64,000 nucleotides of DNA from Comamonas fluminis (GCF_019186805.1 NZ_CP066783.1:673501-737500), one strand, 5' to 3'; shown: positions 53,381 to 63,140, counted from the stretch's first letter. Numbers and translations are program-made. Notes: a model not told the origin generated them from the sequence alone.

Positions 53381-55996
53381 ATGCCTCCAGAAACCATGAT
53401 TGCCCCGGCGCAGCGCGCCCGTGAACTGCTACAGACAGACGCCTTCATTCCTCATATGCGCCGAGTGGGGCGCTGCGAGAGCTCGCTGCGCGAGCTGAAC
53501 CTGATGTGGCGGCTCATAGAGTCCTCCGCCAAGATGAATTGCCCGCAGGAGGCACAGGCCTTGCTGCCCATGATGGCCGCCACGCGTGGCGGCTTCGAGA
53601 GGCTGGAGCAGGACCTGGTGCAATCCATGGTGGCACAGGCGGTGGCGGGCGTTACGGCAGGACAGGCCAGCCAGGCGCAGCATTTGATGGATACGCTGGT
53701 GCGTAATCTTTACGAGCGCACTGCCGATGTGGGGTTTCTGGCGACCGATGCCGTGCTGTGCCGTTTCCTGGCGGGGCTGGATGGCGATAAGGCAGCGGTC
53801 ACGCAGCGCCTGCGCGCCTATCGCAGCAAATACACGGTGTATGAGGATATTTTGCTGCTGGATACCGAAGGCCGGGTGCAGGCGCGCGCTCAAGAAGACG
53901 AGAGCAGGCAGGGCGCAGATCAGCCATGTCAGGATTCGCTGATTGCCACTGCCCTGCAAAGCCAGGGCTTTGTGCAGCGTTTTGGTGCCACTGACTTACT
54001 GCAGGGGCATCGCAATGGGCTGATCTATGCCCAGCGCATGCTGCACCCGGTCAGTCGGCGGCCCATGGGTGTGCTGTGTCTGTGCTTTGACTTTGAAGGC
54101 GAGATGCAAGGCATCTGGAGTGGGCGCGAGCAGGCGGACAGCAGCAGTGCGCAGGGGGCGCAGACCCGTATTGCTCTGCTACTGGATGGCCAGGGAATGG
54201 TTCTGGCCAGCAGCGATGTGCACTGGATTGGTGTGGGTGCGAAGCTGCGACCTCACCGCGATGGTGCGGGTGTGCTGTATGTTCATGGCGGTCGCACTTA
54301 TCTGGTGCAGTCAGCGGCTTCGGCGGGCTATCAGGGCTATATGGGGCCACAGGGCTGGCGGGCGCAGATCATGACGCCACTGGAGCTGGCCTTCGGGCTT
54401 CAGCCGCAAGCGGGCATGGAGGGGCTGGATGCTGCCGTGGCGCAGGGCTTGCTGGCACATGCACACCGCTTTTGCCCGCCTTTGCATGCCATTCACAGCG
54501 CGGCGGACACCATACGTCGCGTGGTCTGGAACGGGCGTGTCATGACCGCTGGCAAGCAGCTGGACAACACCCGGCTTCAGGCCATGTTGGAGCAGATTGG
54601 CGAGACCGGGGCGCGAACCAACGAGGTGTTTTCTCAATCCATTGATGCGCTTTACGGCACGGTGCTCAATACCGCATTGAGAGACAACAGCCTGCTGACG
54701 AGCCTGCTGGTGGACTTGCTGGACCGTAATCTGTACGAGCGCGCCAACGACTGTCGCTGGTGGGCTTTGACGCCGCAGCTATCGGCGCTGCTGGAGGATC
54801 AGGCGCTGGGAGAGGCGAGTGCCAGTCAGGTGGACGAAGTTTGCGAGCTGCTCACCGGCATTCACGCGCTGTACACGGTCTATCAGCAAATCATGGTCTA
54901 TGACACGCGCGGCAGGGTTGTGGCCTGCAGCCAGCGGGGCCGGGCAGACGCCGAGTTTCAGGACCTTCTGGGCACCGACATAGAAGCGGACAGCCTGCAG
55001 CAAGTTCTGGCGCTGGGCGCGTCTCAGGCCTATCACGTCTCGCCATGGCGGCCATGTCTGCAGCATGAAAAGGGCGGCTCAACCTATGTCTATTACGCGC
55101 CCATACGCAATGCCGATGGTGTGATGCTGGGCGGCATTGGCCTGGTGTTTCATGCGCAGCGTGAATTCAAAGCCATGCTGGAAGGTGTGATGGGCGTGCA
55201 GCAGGAAAGTGCAAGCAGCAGGCGGGTGGCTTATCTGAATCGCTTGGGCGTGGTCATGGCATCTTCTGACGAGGCGCTGCAGCCGGGCATGAAGCTGGAG
55301 CTGCCGCCGCAGATGCTGGCCCTGGCGCCGGGCCAGACCATGGCGCGTGCCATGGTGTATCAGGACCAGTACTGCGTGGTGGCGATCACTGCGGGCAGTG
55401 GCTACCGGGAATTCAAGCGCAGCGACGGCTACTGTGAAGAGGTTCTCGCGCTGTCTGTTCAGGCGTTTGGTGCCGTGCAGGGTGACGCGCTGGCAGCCGT
55501 CTGGCGCCGCAATACGCGGGTGCAAAGCTGCAGCGCTGCACCCGGCCTGGAGATGGCGACCTTTTTTGTGGGGCGTAGCGTGCTGGCGGTCGATGCGGCC
55601 TGTGTGCTTGAGGCACAGAGCGCCTCTGCCATTGCTCCTGTATCGGCCGGTCGTTTGCCGTATTGCGTGGGCACGCTGGCACGGCGCAGTCAGGGGGCTG
55701 TGGCAGGGTATGTCTGGGTTTTTGATCTGGGGGCGCTGCTGTTTGGCAAGCCCTTGACCCGAACGGCACAAAGCCAGGTGATTGTGCTGGAGCACGAGGG
55801 CATCAGGCTGGGCTTGCTGGTCAGCGACCTTGAAGGCGTGGTGCGCTTCGAGAGTGAACAGTTGCGAGTGGCACCCGCTTTGGCGGGCCTGCAAGAGCAG
55901 CTAGTGCAGCACCTGATCTATGCCAATGATGGAGGCCTGCTGATACAAGGCCTGAGCGTTGCGGCTTTGGTGCGCGCGGTCAAGGCACCGCTGTAG
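53381..55996 (+). CDS. Soluble double-Cache-like sensor protein with C-terminal CheW domain
   Basis: 871 residues, no signal peptide and no membrane span seen. Two related modules recur: RNLYERTADVGFLATD (108-123) with YTVYEDILLLDTEGRV (151-166), and RNLYERANDCRWWALT (449-464) with YTVYQQIMVYDTRGRV (498-513). These resemble Cache/PAS-like sensor cores. The C-terminus (about 722-866, FFVGRSVLAVDAACVLEA to LGLLVSDLEGVVRF) is CheW-like, so it may join a chemoreceptor-CheA array. No other che gene is in the window. Start taken at ATG 53381; ATG 53396 is also possible. Confidence 0.72.
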   Translation: MPPETMIAPAQRARELLQTDAFIPHMRRVGRCESSLRELNLMWRLIESSAKMNCPQEAQALLPMMAATRGGFERLEQDLVQSMVAQAVAGVTAGQASQAQHLMDTLVRNLYERTADVGFLATDAVLCRFLAGLDGDKAAVTQRLRAYRSKYTVYEDILLLDTEGRVQARAQEDESRQGADQPCQDSLIATALQSQGFVQRFGATDLLQGHRNGLIYAQRMLHPVSRRPMGVLCLCFDFEGEMQGIWSGREQADSSSAQGAQTRIALLLDGQGMVLASSDVHWIGVGAKLRPHRDGAGVLYVHGGRTYLVQSAASAGYQGYMGPQGWRAQIMTPLELAFGLQPQAGMEGLDAAVAQGLLAHAHRFCPPLHAIHSAADTIRRVVWNGRVMTAGKQLDNTRLQAMLEQIGETGARTNEVFSQSIDALYGTVLNTALRDNSLLTSLLVDLLDRNLYERANDCRWWALTPQLSALLEDQALGEASASQVDEVCELLTGIHALYTVYQQIMVYDTRGRVVACSQRGRADAEFQDLLGTDIEADSLQQVLALGASQAYHVSPWRPCLQHEKGGSTYVYYAPIRNADGVMLGGIGLVFHAQREFKAMLEGVMGVQQESASSRRVAYLNRLGVVMASSDEALQPGMKLELPPQMLALAPGQTMARAMVYQDQYCVVAITAGSGYREFKRSDGYCEEVLALSVQAFGAVQGDALAAVWRRNTRVQSCSAAPGLEMATFFVGRSVLAVDAACVLEAQSASAIAPVSAGRLPYCVGTLARRSQGAVAGYVWVFDLGALLFGKPLTRTAQSQVIVLEHEGIRLGLLVSDLEGVVRFESEQLRVAPALAGLQEQLVQHLIYANDGGLLIQGLSVAALVRAVKAPL

Positions 55997-56038
55997 GCGG
56001 TGCTGGCCGCATGCACGGATGCACAGGGCGTCAGCCGC

Positions 56039-56377
56039 TTATTGCACCGGGAAGGGGTTTTTTTCGTCGCGGGGGGCGTCGAAGTCAATGAACGTTGGCT
56101 TCTGGATCTCGTACTGACTGCGATCCTTGCCTTCAATCCATTTGGGCGGCTTGCCACGGCCAGTCCAGGACGCACCACTTTCGGGGTCGTAGTACTTGGC
56201 TTCGACCTTTTTCTTTTCCTCAGGCTTCCAGGGGAAGACCTGCTGGACCGTAAATCCAAAAGTGTTGATCAGTTGTTTGATATTGGCCAAAGCCTCTTTG
56301 GCTTCGGTGTCACGCACTTCTTCTATGCGCTTGTCCAGCTCGTTCTTGCGAGCCATGAGTTCTTGATAGCTAGGCAT
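56039..56377 (-). CDS. H-NS family nucleoid protein
   Basis: 112 residues. An N-terminal coiled region (MARKNELDKRIEEVRDTEAK) for oligomerisation and a C-terminal DNA-binding core YYDPESGASWTGRGKPPKWI, the AT-hook-like motif of Burkholderiales H-NS. It silences AT-rich DNA. Convergent with the CheW-like gene. Confidence 0.9.
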   Translation of the reverse strand: MPSYQELMARKNELDKRIEEVRDTEAKEALANIKQLINTFGFTVQQVFPWKPEEKKKVEAKYYDPESGASWTGRGKPPKWIEGKDRSQYEIQKPTFIDFDAPRDEKNPFPVQ

Positions 56378-56573
56378 CCACGGATTCCCATTGTGTGTGA
56401 TAGGGCGGCATATGCCGCCTCTGTTCTTGTTTTGGCAAACCCCTCATTTTCACCGAAAGCCGATTTACGGGCCGCCCGGATATTGCATAGGGCACATTTG
56501 TTCTGCGCCCATGCATCAGTTTGAAGGGTTTTTTCGGGGAATTGATGCCGTTTTGGCGTTCCAGGCCCGGGTT

Positions 56574-57062
56574 TCAGGCTTTGGGCTGGGCCAGGGTCTG
56601 TAGTGCATCGCCAGTCATGCGGTAGCGAATCCACTCGGTCTGGGGCAGTGCACCCAGACTGTCGTAGAACTTCAGAGATGGCGTGTTCCAGTCCAGGCAG
56701 CTCCATTCAAAGCGGCCGCAGTCTTTTTCCAGCGCAATCTGCGCCAGGCGCTGCAGCAGGGCCTTGCCGGCGCCGTGGCCGCGGGCGTCGGGCGTCACGT
56801 ACAGGTCTTCCAGGTACAGGCCGTGCTGGCCTTGCCAGGTGGAGAAGTTGAAGAAGTACACGGCAAAGCCGACGGCCTTGCCATCCACTTCGCAGATCAG
56901 CCCAAAGACGGCTGGATGCTCGCAAAACAGGGTGCGGCGAATATGCTCGGGCGTGGCCTTGGCTTCGTCTTCTGCTTTTTCGTAGATGGCGAGTTCGCGC
57001 ACAAAGTGCAGGATGAGGGCTATGTCCTGCTCGGTCGCGGGACGAATAATCAGTTGGCTCAT
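56574..57062 (-). CDS. GNAT-family N-acetyltransferase
   Basis: 162 residues. Acetyl-CoA loop in VTPDARGHGAGKALLQ, then FEWSCLDWNTPSLKFYDSLGA. It resembles spermidine/diamine acetyltransferases (LYLEDLYVTPDARGHG). A single gene with a dispersed repeat 26 bases upstream. The substrate is not known. Confidence 0.87.
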   Translation of the reverse strand: MSQLIIRPATEQDIALILHFVRELAIYEKAEDEAKATPEHIRRTLFCEHPAVFGLICEVDGKAVGFAVYFFNFSTWQGQHGLYLEDLYVTPDARGHGAGKALLQRLAQIALEKDCGRFEWSCLDWNTPSLKFYDSLGALPQTEWIRYRMTGDALQTLAQPKA

Positions 57063-57087
57063 GAAATTACCGTAAAAAGTGGCGAAA

Positions 57088-57130
57088 GCCCTTATTTAAT
57101 AAGCGCTGTCAGCTATTGTTTTTGAAATTC
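57088..57130. repeat. Short dispersed repeat upstream of the GNAT gene
   Basis: GCCCTTATTTAATAAGCGCT then GTCAGCTATTGTTTTTGAAA; nearly the same as the groES/groEL copy. Confidence 0.65.
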
Positions 57131-57138
57131 TGTGCGCT

Positions 57139-58299
57139 TCAGGCCGGTTGCCGTGCTGGCTCGTGGTGGGCCAGTGTGATGGGCAGGAACTGGCACAGAA
57201 TCTGGAAGTGGTCTTCAAAGAAGTCGCCTTCCATTTGCGCCAGATCAGCAATCGGCACCCAGCGGGCCAGGGCTGCATCGTCAGCGCCCTGCACCGGCGG
57301 CAGGCTGGGTTGCACGCCCAGGTCCAGATAGTGCACATGGGTAATGGTACGCCCGCGCAGGCTGCGATCAGGGTGGTCAAACACTTGAACCGCCTGCAGT
57401 GCTGCCAGCAGATCGGCTTCGCTGATGGCGGAACAGGTTTCCTCGCGCAACTCGCGCACGCAGGATTGCCACAGGCTGTCGCGCTGCTCCAGAAAGCCGC
57501 CGGGCATGGCCCACAGGCCCTGGCCGGGCGCATGGCCGCGCTGAATCAGCAGCACCTGGTCCTTGCCCTTGGCGTGGCAGCGCAGCAGGGCATCCACCGT
57601 GACGAACACGGGCGAGTAAGGCGCTTTGGCCCAGGCTTCCTTGTAGGCCTGCAACATGTGCCATTCTTTTTGCATGCGCACATACAGGGGGGTGTGGGCC
57701 CAGTGGCGCAAAAAGGCCAGAGTGCTCGCAGGCATTTGTGTGGAAAGCTTGGTCAGCGCCGCTTCCATGGCTTCGGGCGAGGCAGAGCCTTCGCCAAAGA
57801 AGATTTCGCGCAGCGGCGTGGCATCAAACTGGCCCAGGCGCGGCAGGCTGATGAGTTCCCAGCCGGGAAAGCGTGCGAGATAGCTGCTGCTGGAATCCTT
57901 GAAGTGGCCCACCAGTGCCACGCTGGCGCCCTCGGGCACATGGGTGGCCACGGCGTCGCGCACGGCATGCACCCACAGCGGCTCGTTGTAATAGTCGCGC
58001 ACAGGCACGCAGTGCACGCGCTCGGCGTCCTCTTTGGATAGCGCATCGCGCATCATCTGCGCGCGTTCCTGCCAGCTAAAAGGGTTCTTGGGGTTGGGCG
58101 CCTGCCAGGCGCTGCCCAGCACCACGACGACCTGGCGGGCCCGCTCCAGCGCGGCGTGCAGCAGTGCCATATGGCCGTTGTGCAATGGCTGAAAGCGGCC
58201 AATCAGCACCGCAGTGTGCAGGGGCACGGACGTGGGCAAAGTCTCGGGAGAGGCAGAGATAACGCGCTTGCTGGCGGTATGGGAACTGGCTTGAGGCAT
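57139..58299 (-). CDS. Bifunctional NMN adenylyltransferase / Nudix hydrolase
   Basis: 386 residues. N-terminal nucleotidyltransferase with GRFQPLHNGHMA (HxGH site) and a second ISAS-like phosphate contact; C-terminal Nudix box GGFLEQRDSLWQSCVRELRE followed by ETCSAI with all catalytic Glu residues. It makes NAD from NMN and ATP and cleaves ADP-ribose. First of a leftward unit's far end (the last gene after nadE, pncB and the hydrolase), all in NAD salvage. Confidence 0.9.
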   Translation of the reverse strand: MPQASSHTASKRVISASPETLPTSVPLHTAVLIGRFQPLHNGHMALLHAALERARQVVVVLGSAWQAPNPKNPFSWQERAQMMRDALSKEDAERVHCVPVRDYYNEPLWVHAVRDAVATHVPEGASVALVGHFKDSSSSYLARFPGWELISLPRLGQFDATPLREIFFGEGSASPEAMEAALTKLSTQMPASTLAFLRHWAHTPLYVRMQKEWHMLQAYKEAWAKAPYSPVFVTVDALLRCHAKGKDQVLLIQRGHAPGQGLWAMPGGFLEQRDSLWQSCVRELREETCSAISEADLLAALQAVQVFDHPDRSLRGRTITHVHYLDLGVQPSLPPVQGADDAALARWVPIADLAQMEGDFFEDHFQILCQFLPITLAHHEPARQPA

Positions 58300-58347
58300 G
58301 TGAGCGAAACCCGTACTGAAAACACGGCCCCTGAGGGCAGGAAATAG

Positions 58348-58403
58348 ATAAAAAGTGGCTGTGGCGCTTGATGGGTAAGCGCTACCAGCTCACTTTTTAA
58401 TAG
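58348..58403. repeat. Short dispersed repeat, complete palindromic copy, upstream of the NadM-Nudix gene
   Basis: AAAAAGTGGCTGTGGCGCTT, then GATGGGT, then AAGCGCTACCAGCTCACTTT. The two halves pair with each other, showing the family is a hairpin. Confidence 0.65.
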
Positions 58404-58411
58404 ATGGCAGC

Positions 58412-60115
58412 TTACTCGTAGTGTGCCGCAATTGGCATTTGCCGGCCCGTGCCAAAGGCGCGTGGGCGCACACGCAGCATGGGCGGGGCCTGGCGGCGCT
58501 TGTATTCGCTGCGAAACACCAGCTTTTGCACGCGGGCAATGGTCTCGGGGCCGCCCGCTTGTGTTCTGAGCTGTTCCACAAAAGCGGCGGCCTGCGCATA
58601 TTCCTTGCTGGAAAGGTGCTGGCCTTCCACATGCCATTTCAGAATTTCGTCCAGCACGGGGTAGGGCGGCAGGCTGTCGTCATCGCGCTGGCCGGGGGCC
58701 AGTTCGGCCGATGGCGGTTTGTCGATGATGACCTGCGGAATCAGCTCGCGCCCCGCATGGGTGTTGATGTGGCGCGACAGCTCAAAGACTTCGGTCTTGT
58801 ACAGATCGCCCAGCAGGCCCAGGCCGCCGTTGGTGTCGCCATACAGAGTGCAATAGCCCACGGACACTTCGGACTTGTTGCCCGTGGTCAGCAGCAGGTG
58901 GCCAAAGGCGTTGGAAAACTCCATCAGCGTGGTGCCGCGTGCGCGGGCCTGCAGGTTCTCCAGTGCCAGGCCTTTGAGCGGCTCGCCAAAGCTGGCCTCG
59001 AACTGGCGGGCATAGGTGGTGACCAGTTCCTTGATCGGGTGCTCGTAGAGCTTGATGCCCAGGTTGCGGCACAAGTCCACGGAATCATCGACCGAGCCTG
59101 CCGAGGAATAGTTGGACGGCATGGTGATGCCCACCACGTTGTTTGCGCCCAGTGCATCGACAGCCAGAGCCAGCGTCAGCGCCGAATCAATGCCGCCCGA
59201 GCTACCCACCACCACCTGCTTGAAGCCGCAGCGGCGTGCATAGTCGCGCAGGCCCAGCACGATTTGCTGGCGGTAGAACTCCATGGTGGGCAGGCCCTGT
59301 GCGGGCACGGCCTGGAACGATGTGCCATCCACAGGCTGGAAGTGGCCGTCGTCGCCCAGCTCCAGCGTGTAGACATCTTCTTCAAAGCGCTTGGCTTCAA
59401 ACACCACACCGGCTTCGGGCTCGACTGCAAACGATGCGCCGTCAAACACGATCTGGTCCTGCCCGCCAATCTGGTTCACATAGAGGATGGACAGTTTGTG
59501 GCGCGTCGCCGCTTGCGTAAACACTTCGTGGCGCTGCTCGCGCTTGCCCAGGTGGCTGGGGCTGGCATTGATGCTGATGACCATGTCGGGTGCGGCATCG
59601 CCCATGCGTGAAAACGGATTGGTGGCGTAATCCGCGCCTTCATCGTTCCAGCCGTCTTCGCAGACCAGAAAGCCCACCTGGCAGTTGCCCACACGCAGCA
59701 CCTTGGCGGTGTCGGCGCCGGGCTCGAAGTGGCGGCGCTCGTCAAAGATGTTGTAGGTGGGCAGCAACTGCTTGTCGTACTGCAGGCGAATCTGCCCGTC
59801 TTTCAGAACCAGCAGGCTGTTGTGCAGCGGCTTGCCCGGCCCTTTGTGGCGGGTGGGCGCACCCACGACCCAGTGCAGATCGGGGTGCTGGCGCGTGGCG
59901 GCCAGCAGGTCTTGCAGGCCAGTGTCCAGGCGCTGCAGAAAGCTGGGCTCGTCCAGCATGTCGCCGGGGTAGTAGCCCGACAGCGACAGCTCAGAGAACA
60001 CGACCAGATCGGCTTTGTCAGCGGCTGCCTTGGCGGCGGCTTCGCTCATGCGGCGGATATTGCCGCTGATATCGCCCACCATGTAGTTGAGCTGGGCCAG
60101 GGTGACTTTCAACAT
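58412..60115 (-). CDS. nadE: NAD synthetase, glutamine-dependent
   Basis: 567 residues. N-terminal nitrilase-type glutaminase (FSELSLSGYYPGD with catalytic Glu, FLVCEDGWND with catalytic Cys) and C-terminal synthetase with P-loop SSGGIDSALTLA. Converts deamido-NAD to NAD. It is in the salvage unit with pncB (41 bp upstream). Confidence 0.95.
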   Translation of the reverse strand: MLKVTLAQLNYMVGDISGNIRRMSEAAAKAAADKADLVVFSELSLSGYYPGDMLDEPSFLQRLDTGLQDLLAATRQHPDLHWVVGAPTRHKGPGKPLHNSLLVLKDGQIRLQYDKQLLPTYNIFDERRHFEPGADTAKVLRVGNCQVGFLVCEDGWNDEGADYATNPFSRMGDAAPDMVISINASPSHLGKREQRHEVFTQAATRHKLSILYVNQIGGQDQIVFDGASFAVEPEAGVVFEAKRFEEDVYTLELGDDGHFQPVDGTSFQAVPAQGLPTMEFYRQQIVLGLRDYARRCGFKQVVVGSSGGIDSALTLALAVDALGANNVVGITMPSNYSSAGSVDDSVDLCRNLGIKLYEHPIKELVTTYARQFEASFGEPLKGLALENLQARARGTTLMEFSNAFGHLLLTTGNKSEVSVGYCTLYGDTNGGLGLLGDLYKTEVFELSRHINTHAGRELIPQVIIDKPPSAELAPGQRDDDSLPPYPVLDEILKWHVEGQHLSSKEYAQAAAFVEQLRTQAGGPETIARVQKLVFRSEYKRRQAPPMLRVRPRAFGTGRQMPIAAHYE

Positions 60116-60156
60116 GTTTGCTTCTCCAGTGGATTCAGGCGACTTCTTCTGACTTG

Positions 60157-61362
60157 TCAGGAAGTTTTTGCAGCAGGCTCGGGAATGCTGAAGACCTGGC
60201 GCAGATAGGCCAGATAGGTTTCATCGTTGCACAGCGTCTTGCCGGGCGAGTCCGAAATCTTGGCCACGGGCTGGCCGTTGGCGTGGGTGAGCTTCATCAC
60301 GATATTGATGGTCTCCAGCCCCATGTCGTTGGTCAGGCGTGTGCCAATGCCAAAGCCGCACTGAATGCGATCGGCAAAGCGGTGGTACAGGGCAAGCGCC
60401 GTGTCCAGGTTCAGACCGTCCGAGAACACCAGACGCTTGTTCTGCGGGTCTATGCGCAGCTTGGCGTAGTGGTTCAGGGCTTTTTCGCCCCACTCGAAAG
60501 GGTCGCCAGAGTCATGGCGCAGCCCGTCGAACAGCTTGGCAAAGTACATGTCGAAGTCGGCCAGAAAGGCATCCATGCCCACGGTATCGGTCAGCGCAAT
60601 GCCCAGATCGCCCCGGTATTCCTGCACCCAGTCTTCCAGCGCGGCCACCTGAAAGTCGCGCAGGCGCACGCCCAGCGCCTGGTAGCTTTGCAGATATTCG
60701 TGGGCCATGGTGCCAATGGGAACGAGGTTGAGGTCGCGGGCCAGCAGCACGTTGGATGTGCCTTTGAACCACTGCGAGGTCTCCTTGGCAAAAGCCTGCA
60801 CTACCTCGCGCTGCCAGGGGCCGGAAAAGCGGCGGCGCACGCCAAAGTCAAACAGCTCAAAGGGGTTGCGCAGCTTGGCTTCCACAGCCAGGTGCTTGAG
60901 CTGTTCAATCTTCAGCGCTAGGCGCTTGCGGCCTTCGATCAGCGCGGCCTCGGCATCGAAGCGGCGGAAATACAGTTCATTGACGATGGCCAGCACATAG
61001 ATCTCGAAGCCCATCACATGCACCTGCGGGCCACGCGCCACGATGTGCAGGGTGTCGCCCTCGGCCCAGGCTTTGATGAAGGAGCGTTGAAACTGGAAGA
61101 TGCGCAGAAAGTCGATGAAGTCGCTCTTCATGAAGCGCAGGCTGGCCAGATAGTCCAGATCTTCCTGCGTAAAGCGCAGGCTGCACAGGGCGTCCAGCTC
61201 GCGCTCTACCTCGGGCAGCAGCTCGGTCAGCGGGAAGGCGGTGGGCGTGCGGCAGACAAATTCATACTCCGCCTCGGTCTGTGGGTGGCGGTGCAGCATG
61301 GCCTGCCACATGGTGAACTTGTAAAGGTCGGTATCCAGCAGGCTGGTGATGATGGGAGTCAT
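60157..61362 (-). CDS. pncB: Nicotinate phosphoribosyltransferase
   Basis: 401 residues. Typical PncB: start [20 protein letters not shown], middle [17 protein letters not shown] and end [17 protein letters not shown]. It makes nicotinate mononucleotide from nicotinate, downstream of the nicotinamidase-like gene. Confidence 0.95.
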   Translation of the reverse strand: MTPIITSLLDTDLYKFTMWQAMLHRHPQTEAEYEFVCRTPTAFPLTELLPEVERELDALCSLRFTQEDLDYLASLRFMKSDFIDFLRIFQFQRSFIKAWAEGDTLHIVARGPQVHVMGFEIYVLAIVNELYFRRFDAEAALIEGRKRLALKIEQLKHLAVEAKLRNPFELFDFGVRRRFSGPWQREVVQAFAKETSQWFKGTSNVLLARDLNLVPIGTMAHEYLQSYQALGVRLRDFQVAALEDWVQEYRGDLGIALTDTVGMDAFLADFDMYFAKLFDGLRHDSGDPFEWGEKALNHYAKLRIDPQNKRLVFSDGLNLDTALALYHRFADRIQCGFGIGTRLTNDMGLETINIVMKLTHANGQPVAKISDSPGKTLCNDETYLAYLRQVFSIPEPAAKTS

Positions 61363-61380
61363 GCCGTTCTTCTTTTCAAA

Positions 61381-61427
61381 AATGTGAGCTGCTAGCGCTT
61401 GATATATAAGCGCTAGAGGTCAATTTG
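61381..61427. repeat. Short dispersed repeat upstream of pncB
   Basis: GTGAGCTGCTAGCGCTTGAT then ATATAAGCGCTAGAGGTCA; both halves of the family in inverted order. Confidence 0.65.
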
Positions 61428-61429
61428 TC

Positions 61430-62290
61430 TCATAAACCAAAGCGGGCGCTGGTTTCGCACCTTACACCGATTGCCTGCATGCGCTGCAGGAAGTCGGTGT
61501 GGGCAGATTCAAAGCCGCCAACGGGGCTCATGCAGTCTGTCAGCAGAACAATGCGCGAGAAGTCATGGCTGCCCCAGTTTTCCACAATGTGCTCAGTGGT
61601 GGCGCGCACGCAGTGGCTGCTGGCCTCGCCCGCAATCACCAGCTGGCTGCAGTCACGCAGTTGGGCCAGCAGGGCGGTGTTCAGGCCAGTTTCAGGGTCC
61701 TGCGGGTCGGGCACTTCGGCGCGGATGGCGCTGTAGTGCTCGGTAAACGGGTTCATGCCCTTGAAGACATGGCGGGCGGCGCGCAGCTGGCTTTCTTCCC
61801 AGTTGCGATAGGCCTTGAGCACGGCTGCGTGCACGCCATAGCCCCAGCTGCCGATTTCGCAGTGCATGGGCCAGACCATCAGCGTGTAACTGCCCTGGGC
61901 TTCGAGCTGATCCAGATAGGCCAGGGCGCGGGCCAGTTCCTCGCGGTTGCGGGGCGCAAACTCACCAGCGCGCACCTGTGCTGCCGTGATCTGCGTGAAC
62001 GGGTTCACCGCCGTGCCATTGCCCTGCTGCCAGAAGGCGGGGTGGGCAATGTCATAGCTCTGGTGCGAATCCAGCGTCACCGTAATCTGGTCAATGCGGG
62101 CGGCGTTGGCGCTGATCCAGTCGGCCAGTCGCAACATGTCTTCGTGTGCGCCTGCAACTGGCAGCACTGGGGCCTGAACGGGCTCAGGGTGCTGGCCGGG
62201 GTGGGAGTAAGCGGGCAGCCAGTTGTCCGGCAGATCGCAAAAGTCGTTTTGCGGATCAATGATGAGTAGCTGTGTGCGGTGAGTGCTCAT
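61430..62290 (-). CDS. Isochorismatase-family hydrolase, probable nicotinamidase
   Basis: 286 residues from ATG 62290, which has GGAAG nine bases upstream; ATG 62299 is less well placed. Catalytic Asp in IIDPQNDFCDLP and Cys in GEASSHCVRATTE fit the family. It is longer than typical PncA (about 210). The gene order before pncB and nadE supports nicotinamide deamidation, but another amide substrate cannot be excluded. Confidence 0.78.
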   Translation of the reverse strand: MSTHRTQLLIIDPQNDFCDLPDNWLPAYSHPGQHPEPVQAPVLPVAGAHEDMLRLADWISANAARIDQITVTLDSHQSYDIAHPAFWQQGNGTAVNPFTQITAAQVRAGEFAPRNREELARALAYLDQLEAQGSYTLMVWPMHCEIGSWGYGVHAAVLKAYRNWEESQLRAARHVFKGMNPFTEHYSAIRAEVPDPQDPETGLNTALLAQLRDCSQLVIAGEASSHCVRATTEHIVENWGSHDFSRIVLLTDCMSPVGGFESAHTDFLQRMQAIGVRCETSARFGL

Positions 62291-62328
62291 GATTTTCATC
62301 TTCCGTGCATTGTGCGATGGCTGCAGTC

Positions 62329-62365
62329 TAATTTACTTAAAACAAATTTGCAACTAAGTAAATTA
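62329..62365. promoter_or_regulatory. Candidate NrtR operator palindrome
   Basis: Perfect 11-base inverted arms TAATTTACTTA (62329-62339) and TAAGTAAATTA (62355-62365) in the gap between the NAD salvage unit and divergent nrtR. Autoregulation and repression of both sides are likely. Confidence 0.6.
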
Positions 62366-62413
62366 AGACCGATGTGAAATAATCTTTGCAAGAGGAAAAG
62401 ACTTGGTAAAAAA

Positions 62414-63097
62414 ATGAATCAAACTGCTGAAGCCAGACCGCCGGTGCATGTCAGTGTGGACGTGGTGCTGCTCACGCTGATCGCGCAGCAGCTTCACGCC
62501 GTCCTGCTGCGCCGCGCTGCAGCGCCGTTTGCGGGTGTCTGGGCTTTGCCGGGTGGCTATATCCATGCCGAGGAAGATGCCGATGCACAGGCCAGCGCCG
62601 CGCGCGTGCTGCGCAGCAAGGTCGGTATTGAGGGCGCGTATCTGGAACAACTGGCGACCTTCACCGGCCCGGCACGTGACCCGCGTGGCTGGTCTGTCGC
62701 CATTGCCTACTGCGCCTTGCTGCCAGAGCAGAACCTGCCAGCAGTTGCGGAAGACATCAGCGTGGTGCCGGTGTCCCAGCTGCCGCAACTGCCGTTTGAC
62801 CACCGGGCCATCGTCGATGCCGCGCTGGCCCGGGTGCGCAGCAAAAGCCTGTATTCATCCCTGCCTGTGCATCTGTGCGGCGAAACATTCACGCTGCCGC
62901 AGCTGCAGCAGGTCTATGAAAACATCCTGGGCGAGCCGCTGAACAAGGTCAGCTTTAGACGCAAGATGGATGAGATGGACTGGTTGGAGGCTGTGCCTGG
63001 TGCCTTGCAAAGTGGCGCTGCGCACAGACCGGCGCAGCTCTATCGCGTCAAACCTGCCTTCAAGCAAGAACTGGCGCTGAGCCCCAGAGGGCTATGA
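62414..63097 (+). CDS. nrtR: NrtR, Nudix-related transcriptional regulator of NAD metabolism
   Basis: 227 residues. N-terminal Nudix fold, but the box GGYIHAEEDADAQASAARVL lacks the REUXEE signature, so it is probably non-catalytic. C-terminal winged helix (FTLPQLQQVYENILGEPLNK, then VSFRRKMDEMDWL) is the NrtR type. It should sense ADP-ribose or NAD products and repress the adjacent salvage genes. Convergent with DUF1328 through a shared terminator. Confidence 0.88.
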   Translation: MNQTAEARPPVHVSVDVVLLTLIAQQLHAVLLRRAAAPFAGVWALPGGYIHAEEDADAQASAARVLRSKVGIEGAYLEQLATFTGPARDPRGWSVAIAYCALLPEQNLPAVAEDISVVPVSQLPQLPFDHRAIVDAALARVRSKSLYSSLPVHLCGETFTLPQLQQVYENILGEPLNKVSFRRKMDEMDWLEAVPGALQSGAAHRPAQLYRVKPAFKQELALSPRGL

Positions 63098-63106
63098 CCC
63101 GCCCAT

Positions 63107-63140
63107 CAAAAAATGCCTGCGTACTTGCAGGCATTTTTTG
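63107..63140. terminator. Bidirectional terminator between nrtR and DUF1328 gene
   Basis: AAAAATGCCTGC and GCAGGCATTTTT around GTACTT, with A and T runs on both sides. Confidence 0.87.
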
